From: Leptodactylus fallax
Lineage: Eukaryota; Chordata; Amphibia; Anura; Leptodactylidae
Length of the DNA stretch: 64,000 bases
Direction: 5' to 3'
NCBI GenBank assembly: GCA_947044405.1
Contig: CAMRHE010000460.1
Span: 496,001-560,000 of the forward strand
Shown here: piece after piece, positions 10,075-64,000 of the stretch
Numbering within the stretch: the stretch's first letter is position 1
Layout of the letters: every line of letters starts with the position of its first letter
Translations under genes and position numbers: made by a program
The notes under the pieces: model-generated
Seen by the model: the letters and a program-made list of their open reading frames with translations, nothing else
What the model was told of the DNA's origin: nothing
Databases searched by the model: none

Positions 10075-12846
10075 GACCGATCAAGCGCTGATCAGATGAT
10101 GGATGTCATTGGACGGTTCACACCTGGTGTCAGCGCCGATCAGATGACGTATGTCATTGGGATTATCACACCTAGTGACAGAACCGATCAGATGACGTAT
10201 GTCATTGGGATTATCACACCTGGTGACAGCGCCGATCAGATGACATATGTCATTGGGATTATCACACCTGGTGACAGCGCCGATCAGATGATGGATGTCA
10301 TTGGTATTATCACACCTGGTGACAGCGCGATCAGATGATGGATGTCATTGGGATTATCACACCTGGTGACAGCGCCGATCAGATGATGGATGTCATTGGG
10401 ATTATCACACCTGGTGACAGCGCTGATCAGATGATGTATGTCATTGGGATTATCACACCTGGTGACAGCGCCGATCAGATGATGGATGTCATTGGGATTA
10501 TCACACCTGGTGACAGCGCCGATCAGATGATGTATGTCATTGGGATTATCACACCTGGTGACAGCGCCGATCAGATGACGTATGTCATTGGGATTATCAC
10601 ACCTGGTGACAGCGCCGATCAGATGACGTATGTCATTGGGATTATCACACCTGGTGACAGCGCAATCAGATGATGGATGTCATTGGGATTATCACACCTG
10701 GTGACAGCGCCGATCAGATGACGTATGTCATTGGGATTATCACACCTGGTGACAGCGCCGATCAGATGACGTATGTCATTGGGATTATCACACCTGGTGA
10801 CAGCGCAATCAGATGATGGATGTCATTGGGATTATCACACCTGGTGACAGCGCCGATCAGATGATGTATGTCATTGGGATTATCACACCCGGTGACAGCG
10901 CCGATCAGATGATGGATGTCATTGGGATTATCACACCTGGTGACAGCGCTGATCAGATGATGTATGTCATTGGGATTATCACACCTGGTGACAGCGCCGA
11001 TCAGATGACGTATGTCATTGGGATTATCACACCTGGTGACAGTGCCGATCAGATGATGGATGTCATTGGGATTATCACACCTGGTGACAGCGCCGATCAG
11101 ATGATGGATGTCATTGGGATTATCACACCTGGTGACAGCGCCGATCAGATGATGTATGTCATTGGGATTATCACACCTGGTGACAGCGCCGATCAGATGA
11201 TGGATGTCATTGGGATTATCACACCTGGTGACAGCGCCGATCAGATGATGGATGTCATTGGGATTATCACACCTGGTGACAGCGCTGATCAGATGATGTA
11301 TGTCATTGGGATTATCACACCTGGTGACAGCGCCGATCAGATGATGTATGTCATTGGGATTATCACACCCGGTGACAGCGCTGATCAGATGATGGATGTC
11401 ATTGGGATTATCACACCCGGTGACAGCGCCGATCAGATGATGTATGTCATTGGGATTATCACACCTGGTGACAGCGCCGATCAGATGACGTATGTCATTG
11501 GGATTATCACACCTGGTGACAGCGCCGATCAGATGACGTATGTCATTGGGATTATCACACCTGGTGACAGCGCCGATCAGATGACGTATGTCATTGGGAT
11601 TATCACACCTGGTGACAGCGCCGATCAGATGATGGATGTCATTGGACTGTTCACACCTAGTGTCAGCGCCGATCAGATGACGTATGTCATTGGGATTATC
11701 ACACCTGGTGACAGCGCCGATCAGATGACGTATGTCATTGGGATTATCACACCTGGTGACAGTGCCGATCAGATGATGGATGTCATTGGGATTATCACAC
11801 CTGGTGACAGCGCCGATCAGATGACGTATGTCATTGGGATTATCACACCTGGTGACAGCGCCGATCAGATGACGTATGTCATTGGGATTATCACACCTGG
11901 TGACAGCGCCGATCAGATGACGTATGTCATTGGGATTATCACACCTGGTGACAGCGCGATCAGATGATGGATGTCATTGGGATTATCACACCTGGTGACA
12001 GCGCTGATCAGATGATGTATGTCATTGGGATTATCACACCTGGTGACAGCGCCGATCAGATGACGTATGTCATTGGGATTATCACACCTGGTGACAGCGC
12101 CGATCAGATGATGGATGTCATTGGGATTATCACACCTGGTGACAGCGCCGATCAGATGACGTATGTCATTGGGATTATCACACCTGGTGACAGCGCCGAT
12201 CAGATGACGTATGTCATTGGGATTATCACACCTGGTGACAGCGCCGATCAGATGACGTATGTCATTGGGATTATCACACCTGGTGACAGCGCCGATCAGA
12301 TGACGTATGTCATTGGGATTATCACACCTGGTGACAGCGCGATCAGATGATGGATGTCATTGGGATTATCACACCTGGTGACAGCGCTGATCAGATGATG
12401 TATGTCATTGGGATTATCACACCTGGTGACAGCGCCGATCAGATGACGTATGTCATTGGGATTATCACACCTGGTGACAGCGCCGATCAGATGATGGATG
12501 TCATTGGGATTATCACACCTGGTGACAGCGCCGATCAGATGACGTATGTCATTGGGATTATCACACCTGGTGACAGCGCGATCAGATGATGGATGTCATT
12601 GGGATTATCACACCTGGTGACAGCGCTGATCAGATGATGTATGTCATTGGGATTATCACACCTGGTGACAGCGCCGATCAGATGACGTATGTCATTGGGA
12701 TTATCACACCTGGTGACAGCGCCGATCAGATGATGGATGTCATTGGGATTATCACACCTGGTGACAGTGCCGATCAGATGATGGATGTCATTGGACTGTT
12801 CACACCTGGTGACAGCGCTGATCAGATGATGGATGTCATTGGAATT
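10075..12846. repeat. Minisatellite, 48-bp unit, about 57 copies
   Basis: The unit contains GATCAGATGA, TGTCATTGGGATTATCACAC and GGTGACAGCGCC. Being 48 bp, it stays open on the + strand and yields a 16-residue peptide repeat (MMDVIGIITPGDSADQ). Three variants differ at GATGGATG, GATGTATG and GACGTATG. One-base deletions (GCGCGATCAG or GCGCAATCAG) near 10328, 10663, 10806, 11957, 12340 and 12579 break the frame. Their spacing shows higher-order repeats. I do not call this a gene: the frame breaks are frequent and it lies inside intron 1. Confidence 0.97.
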
Positions 12847-14465
12847 TTTAGACCTGGTTTATAATTTCCATAGCAGGTCGCTTTCATGCATGTTTTTCTC
12901 TGTGAATGAGATTTCTTACACTCTCGGCTACTTTTGCTGCTCCTGTAATACTGATTTTCCATCCAGGCAATATATCTATAAGATAAGACATGGCACCGTC
13001 TCTGTTTGCTGGGGATGAGAACTTTTGTATTTACATCTTGGGACCAGCACAGAGCAGATTCTTGGTGTTCAGTGAGATGACTGTAGGGGTTCGGTAAATC
13101 GGGATTATTTCGTTGACGTCTAACTTCTCCTTTATTGCCCTGTGACCTTATACATGACACATGTTATGGTGATGAAGACCAGATCCACAATCTGGATTCA
13201 TAACTAAAATTTACTTTCCGGAATAACTTTTCAAAGAAGTCGTCTCCACTGGGCAAGCCCTCACCATAAGCCCTATTAGATCATTGGGATAGGAGATGGC
13301 CCCATGCTTAGGACCCCAATCTATTAGTTGTAGCAGAAATCCCGGAGACAGAATGCTGCTTTTAGGCTAGGTTCACACAGTGGAAAGCAAAGAAAAATTC
13401 CTCTTCATTTTCAGTGCCGTATTTGGCCGCAGATGAATTAGGCCCAGATGAATGGGAACATCTGCAGGGACGTCCGTTATCTTGGATCTAAGCCACCCAT
13501 TGAAATCAATGTAAAGCATATGACAGATAACATCTGAGAGCCTTGCGTTGAAAAATAAAATGGAAGACATTTGGATTGCAAACTCGGTTGTGTCTATGAA
13601 GCTTTAGTTTCCTCTGTCTTAGTAAATCTGGGCCCATATATGAATCTACTTTGCATCTCCAGCTCTAGTGTATAACATTCTGCTATCACATCAGATACCT
13701 TGTCCTATACGACAGGTGCCCTTTAAGAGCTCCGCGCCACTGTGTATTCAATGGTCACTGTATAATACTTGTAATATAATGGACGCCTACACTCCATCCC
13801 CCTGTAGAGGCCTCCTGTAGCTTTCAGCAGTCGGGCCTATGGCTGCATTCAGGCAGGAGATTATCCCGTTACGTAACTCGTTTTAATGGATTTCCTGATG
13901 TCCTTGTCATGCGCTTTATGTAATATTATTCTGTGCCATATAAGCTGATGAAGTGGTTTACGTGGCTGTAGATGTAGAGCTCTGGCCCAAGGCACCATTT
14001 CCAGCCACGGTCTATTGAAAGGGTTTGCACTTCATCCGCCTGGGGCTAGTACGAAGCCTGAATGGCCTATGAATATGGCCGGCAAAGATCAATAGAGCAG
14101 CGTGTTTCTATGCATTAGGGGATAAAGGACAGCGGCGGCGGCATCCCCTGTGATCAGCCATGGTGCTCAGCGAGTCACCCCCGACTGTATGAAGGATAAG
14201 TACACGTAATCCAGGCAGTTGTTTCCAGACCTTACACTGGCGCTATAACCATTCACTTTTCCTTTGTGCATGTATATTGCGGTTTTTCATCACAACCCTC
14301 AGTAATACAAACAGTGAACATTACCAAACCAAACATCTCCCCCTCGCGCGGCCCTGCTGCTGCCTGGCAGGGACTTCTGAGCACTCGAAATATTTACTTA
14401 GACCCGCAGAAATTTTTGGATTGTTTGTACAGGAGTGGATGTAAGAATATCTTACAAAATACACA
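12847..14465. other. Intron 1 DNA without recognised gene
   Basis: No conserved coding motif or RNA gene is visible. Phrases such as TAGGCTAGGTTCACACAGTG near 13364 resemble frog dispersed repeats. Confidence 0.4.
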
Positions 14466-16075
14466 GGCCCTGTCCCTGCTCATGCTGCGTCCCTGCCCCT
14501 GCGGTGTCCCTGGTCCCTGCCCATGCGGTGTCCCTGTCCCTGCTCCCGCTGCGTCCCTGCCCATGTGGCATCCCTGTCCCTGCTCACGCTGCGTCCCTGC
14601 CCATGCGGTGTCCCTGTCCCTGCTCCCGCTACGTCCCTGCCCATGTGGCATCCCTGTCCCTGCTCACGCTGCGTCCCTGCCCATGCGGTGTCCCTGCCCT
14701 GCTCCGCTGCGTCCCTGCCCATGCGGTGTCCCTGTCCCTGCTCACGCCGCCCGCCCGGTGCCCTGTCCCTGCCCATGCGGTGTCCCTGTCCCTGCTCCCG
14801 CTACGTCCCTGCCCATGTGGCATCCCTGTCCCTGCTCACGCTGCGTCCCTGCCCATGCGGTGTCCCTGTCCCTGCTCACGCTGCGTCCCTGCCCATGCGG
14901 TGTCCCTGTCCCTGCTCACGCTGCGTCCCTGCCCATGCGGTGTCCCTGTCCCTGCCCATGCGGTGTCCCTGTCCCTGCTCCCGCTGCGTCCCTGCCCATG
15001 TGGCATCCCTGTCCCTGCTCACGCTGCGTCCCTGCCCATGCGGGCCCTGTCCCTGCTCACGCTGCGTCCCTGCCCTTGCGGTGTCCCTGTCCCTGCTTAC
15101 GCTGCGTCCCTGCCCATGCGGTGTCCCTGTCCCTGCTCACGCTGTGTCCCTGCCCATGTGGCTGGCATCCCTGTCCCTGCTCACGCTGCGTCCCTGCCCA
15201 GCGGTGCCCGCCCCGGTGTCCCTGTCCCTGCTTACGCTGGGTCCCTGCCCATGCGGTGTCCCTGTCCCTGCTCACGCTGTGTCCCTGCCCATGTGGCATC
15301 CCTGTCCCTGCTCACGCTGCGTCCCTGCCCATGCGGTGTCCCTGTCCCTGCTCACGCTGCGTCCCTGCCCATGCGGTGTCCCTGTCCCTGCTCACGCTGC
15401 GTCCCTGCCATGTGGCATCGGTGTCCCTGCTCACGCTGGTCCCTGCCCATGCGGTGTCCCTGTCCCTGCTCCCGCTGCGTCCCTGCCCATGTGGCATCCC
15501 TGTCCCTGCTCACGCTGCGTCCCTGCCCATGCGGTGCCCCTGCCCGCCCATGCGGGCCGCCCGCCCGCGGGCCCGTCCGCCCGTGCGTCCCTGCCCATGC
15601 GGTGTCCCTGTCCCTGCTCACGCTGCGTCCCTGCCCATGCGGTGTCCCTGTCCCTGCTCACGCTGTGTCCCTGCCCATGTGGCATCCCTGTCCCTGCTCA
15701 CGCTGCGTCCCTGCCCATGCGGTGTCCCTGTCCCTGCTTACGCTGCGTCCCTGCCCATGCGGTGTCCCTGTCCCTGCTCACGCTGTGTCCCTGCCCATGT
15801 GGCATCCCTGTCCCTGCTCACGCTGCGTCCCTGCCCTGCGGTGTCCCTGTCCCTGCCCATGCGGTGTCCCTGTCCCTGCTCCCGCTGCGTCCCTGCCCAT
15901 GCGGTGTCCCTGTCCCTGCTCACGCTGTGTCCCTGCCCATGTGGCATCCCTGTCCCTGCTCACGCTGCGTCCCTGCCCATGCGGTGTCCCTGTCCCTGCC
16001 CATGCGGTGTCCCTGTCCCTGCTCACGCTGTGTCCCTGCCCATGTGGCATCCCTGTCCCTGCTCATGCTGCGTCC
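14466..16075. repeat. Minisatellite, 40-bp C-rich unit, about 40 copies
   Basis: The unit contains GTCCCTGCCCATGCGGTGTC then CCTGTCCCTGCTCACGCTGC. The + strand unit has no stop in any frame and 40 is not a multiple of three, so all three + frames stay open for 530-605 codons and minus-strand frames are partly open too. The Cys/Pro-rich frames are artefacts. Irregular CCCGCCC-rich patches interrupt the array near 14745-14765, 15195-15225 and 15540-15595. Confidence 0.96.
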
Positions 16076-16165
16076 TGGGTTAAATAATGTAGTTTTAGAT
16101 CAATTGTCCACATCTTGAAATCCAACTGTACTAAAAAAGTGTCTGTGCTCTGTACAAACTGCTGT

Positions 16166-16722
16166 TTAAAGGGAATTTATCACCAATTTTTTTTTTTGTT
16201 AAAACCAAATAGTGAAACTTATCACAGTTTTATAACCTGTTTTTTATTATCTGGTTGTAGATTTGTTTATTCTATGTTCTGTCCATGATTATGGGGGCGG
16301 CCATATTGCTTGAGCTTCTCCTCTGCACTGTTAACGACATTTAGTGTTCTGCTTTACAGCACTCTTACAGCCATAGGCAACATTAGTTTGTTGAGGTCTA
16401 TGGGGCAGTTTTCTAGACACACTCTACCCATGGATGGGGTATAGATGTGATCTGAAGAGGTGTTATCTTCTATTGTAATACAGTCTGTCTGATCTGTGAT
16501 GAAAATGAGGTGACTGCTGCAAAGAAAGGCCCTACAAAATTGTCAGTTGTCAGTCTTTTATTAGGCTTGGTGGCCAGAATGAAAATTGCAGGATTTCATG
16601 CTTGTTTTTAACTATAGATAGTGACATGGATTTTTTTTTTTTTTTTTTAAATGGTCAAAGATTCTGAGAAAGTATTTATTACATAAAACTTGGGTGATTT
16701 CCTGGCGACACTTTCCCTTTAA
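16166..16722. mobile_element. Interspersed element with short terminal inverted repeats
   Basis: The left end AAAGGGAATTTATCACC and the right end GACACTTTCCCTTT are imperfect inverted repeats. The interior shares long similarity with 41370-41770, for example GATTATGGGGGCGGCCA and AATGAGGTGACTGCTGC. It is non-coding and looks like a non-autonomous DNA transposon. Confidence 0.6.
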
Positions 16723-16898
16723 GCACTATATCCCTTTCATAATTCATTACTCAGAGTAACAGTTTTAGGATAGAATTTGGGGGAGTGTAGGATAGCCTTA
16801 CACTAGTGACGTTTACAGTCTAGCCTAGGAGAGTGTTCACATTATAAAGCACACGAGTGACTGATCTATAAATGCAGATCCCTTATTTAACCTTCGCT

Positions 16899-16972
16899 GC
16901 TGTGTATATATATGTATTGATGTGTGTGTGTGTATATATAATAATGTGTGTATGTGTATGTATATATGTATC
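16899..16972. repeat. TG/TA microsatellite
   Basis: An irregular run of TGTG and TATA dinucleotides within intron 1. Confidence 0.85.
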
Positions 16973-18632
16973 TTCACAGACTATACCGCTGGATTATTTA
17001 CAGGGAGTTGTTTTGTACCCATTTAATTGGTATCTTTTGCCTAACAATATGTCATTCTCTAGACGTGTAATAGGCGGCCTGTGCCCGGTGCGATCCTGGC
17101 GCGGTGACAAGTAGTCTCTATTATGGAGCCGGAGACGTTCCCTCCATGTTAGTAATAAGATCCTGGTATCTGGATTAACTCTTTAATGCTGGAATTTCCT
17201 TATAACATAAATATGTAGCAGAGTGATAGGAGAGGATAACGTAACCCTGCATGTACTGTATATACAGGCGGCTCATAATATACCGTCTGCCACAAGCACT
17301 GCCTGTATTCTGATGGGAAGAACTGACCCCGCACACAGCTGGACTTCAGATGGCTCACTCAGTCGTGTTCATGGGGCCTTAGGCCGTGCTTTGTATGAAA
17401 ATCATAGGGCACCCACAGAGGTGTAGGGATCATACACAATGCAGCCTTAATATGGCCACGTGTTTAGGGCCTAAGGCTGGAGCCGACATCCTGGCACTGT
17501 AGAGTATTTTACGGTAGTCTGTCTAAGAATGATTATTCAGCTTTATTCCTACTAATAAATATAAGGGGCTAATCCCTTAGGTTAGGACAATAAGACGTTG
17601 CGTCCGGCGGCTCGACATTCCACATGTTCAAGTCAGTTCCATTATGGAAAGAGGCTTTACTGGCAAGACCGGACCGTGAGATTTACCGCAAACCTAATCA
17701 TAGACAAGTATATAGTAATGGTAGGTTGTCCTATAGGAAGATCTGAGGTGCATAGTCAGAGGTGTAACCTGAGGCTCCCAGACCCCAGCGTCATATTTGT
17801 AATGGGGCCCCCACTTACCATGTACCAGCTATGATCCTGATAATTTCCTATGTTGTATGTAGGGCCCTCCCTGGCTCCAGGCCCTGGTATTGATGTCTGT
17901 TACTGTACCCCTAATAACTGCGCCCCTGTACATGGTACTATATCTAGCACTTATTATATAGATTGTAATAGAGAGCTGTACGAGGGGCCTCGTGGGGTCA
18001 TCTCGTGTCCACCCAGCTCTTACCATATGGGTGGTTTGACTCTGACAACTCAGCAAGAGGGGCCATAACAAGGGGGGCGGCTTTACACGGTTTATACTAT
18101 GTACAGTTTTGTGAGTTCTTGTTCATTCGGTGTGATGGGGTTTTATATGGGGCAACTTTTTACAATATTCCAATGAAATTGTTATTGTAGTCTTATGTAC
18201 AGGATCACACTGGGGGAGATTTATCATGAAAAATTCTCCAAAATTCTGGTGTAATTTGTAAACTGTCTAACCTTCTGTGTACCATATTTATCAAGTGTTT
18301 TAGGCACTTTTACAACTTGTATGACAAAGGGGTGTGGCTTTGCTAAAAGGGGCGTGGTCTAACTTTTTTTTTTTCCCAGGATGTTTTTGCAACAAAACAC
18401 TTAAATGATAGAGATTTACTAAGCAGAATCCTGTGTGGTTGGTAAAAAAAAACCTCCAAAAACTTCAGCTCCAATAAAAGTGTCAAAATCTGATGGATGT
18501 AATGGCGGCCGCGGTGAGACTGAAGAAGCGTGTGCGGTATTCCATGTAATATGTGTTCTTGTATAGCTCTAGTTACCCCTGAGGCCCCGGGGTCGCTCTC
18601 CTACATTGTAATGTGTCCCCATTGCTTCGCAG
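16973..18632. other. Distal intron 1, no recognised gene
   Basis: No conserved coding frame is seen. The stretch at about 18209-18500 starts GGGGGAGATTTATCATGA and includes GGGGTGTGGCTTTGCTAAAA; it resembles a dispersed repeat common in frogs (recognised by type only). The intron ends at the CGCAG acceptor at 18632. Confidence 0.4.
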
Positions 18633-18712
18633 GCCCTCTCCTGAATGCCCAGCTACAGCAGCAGTCTGGCGAGCTCAGTCATTCAGCGAATAATCCCCAC
18701 CGCCCGGCAACA

Positions 18713-63730
<45,018 letters not shown>

Positions 63731-64000
63731 GTAAAGCTGATGAAGTCAGGAGACTACGATATCGATGACTTTCCTTAGCTCATCAGTATCAGATCAGTGG
63801 GGTCCGACTCCCAGAACCTCTATCATCCCACTGATGGAAGAGGTTGTGGTGCTCAAGCTCCTGCACGCCAGGTTATGTGATGTCACGTTCATTGGTCGCG
63901 GGGACAAGACACAGCTCAGTCCTGTCAAATGAATAGAATTGAGTTGCCATACCAAGCACAACCACTAGAATGTAGGGCGCTGTAATGTAGGGCGCTGTAA
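63731..64000. other. Start of intron 15
   Basis: It resembles dispersed frog repeats (GATCAGTGGGGTCCGACTCC). The last 30 bases are two copies of a 15-bp phrase ending GGGCGCTGTAA, possibly the start of another array cut by the window edge. Confidence 0.5.

Noticed and set aside
10060..12864. Series of frames encoding a 16-residue repeat (MMDVIGIITPGDSADQ)
   Set aside because: Unit length divisible by three explains the openness. One-base deletions break the frame at least six times, and there is no promoter, signal peptide or splice structure pointing to a gene.
14266..16118. Cys/Pro-rich frames resembling keratin-associated or mucin-like proteins
   Set aside because: All three + frames are open at once because the 40-bp unit has no stops. 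Composition alone gives the resemblance.
63731..63778. Reading of EEF2K to a stop at 63776 as the natural C-terminus
   Set aside because: The family continues for about 140 more residues with Sel1-like repeats. GTAAAG after GAG at 63730 is a splice donor and the codons beyond it do not match.

Overview
The window reads as a piece of a vertebrate nuclear genome, most likely a frog (inference). The repeat types support this: TTAA-flanked short foldback elements, Tc1-like elements, a CR1 LINE and a dispersed retroposon tail ending in (ATT)n. There are no bacterial signals such as operons or Shine-Dalgarno sites. Almost the whole window belongs to one gene on the + strand, EEF2K (eukaryotic elongation factor 2 kinase). 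Fourteen coding exons run from the ATG at 18713 to 63730. They join in frame with GT-AG introns into 586 codons, compared with about 725 residues in the human protein. The C-terminal Sel1-like part lies to the right of the window. A candidate non-coding first exon with GC boxes ends near 5591.

Layout. 1-5016: upstream flank, dominated by a 4.1-kb minisatellite that runs into an intact retroposon 3' tail. 5160-5591: candidate promoter and exon 1. 5592-18632 (intron 1): five further tandem arrays with units of 52, 49, 16-17, 48 and 40 bp, plus an interspersed element. 18633-18964: exon 2 with the start codon. 18965-31563 (intron 2): a 4.65-kb foldback element whose interior is a G-rich 19-bp minisatellite, then 20-bp, 36-bp and TG/TA-rich arrays. 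31564-41230: exons 3-6, coding the calmodulin-binding segment and the kinase N-lobe. A 3.3-kb 23-bp array starts just after exon 3, and a 1.4-kb 28-bp array ends just before exon 6. 41231-48275 (intron 6): two Tc1-like elements. 48276-52171: a compact block of exons 7-13 coding the kinase C-lobe and the regulatory loop. 52172-62630 (intron 13): a 4.7-kb array of about 33 bp, a CR1 LINE and two foldback elements. 62631-63730: exons 14-15.

The most unusual feature is the density of minisatellites. By my estimate roughly 40% of the window is tandem array, spread over about a dozen unrelated units inside or beside one gene. At least two units derive visibly from dispersed elements, and one array sits inside an inverted-repeat element. 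Nearly all long open frames in the window are by-products of these arrays. The conserved protein in the window is eEF2K; the remaining recognisable coding remnants are two broken Tc1 transposases and one broken CR1 reverse transcriptase. All identifications come from reading the sequence; no database search was run.
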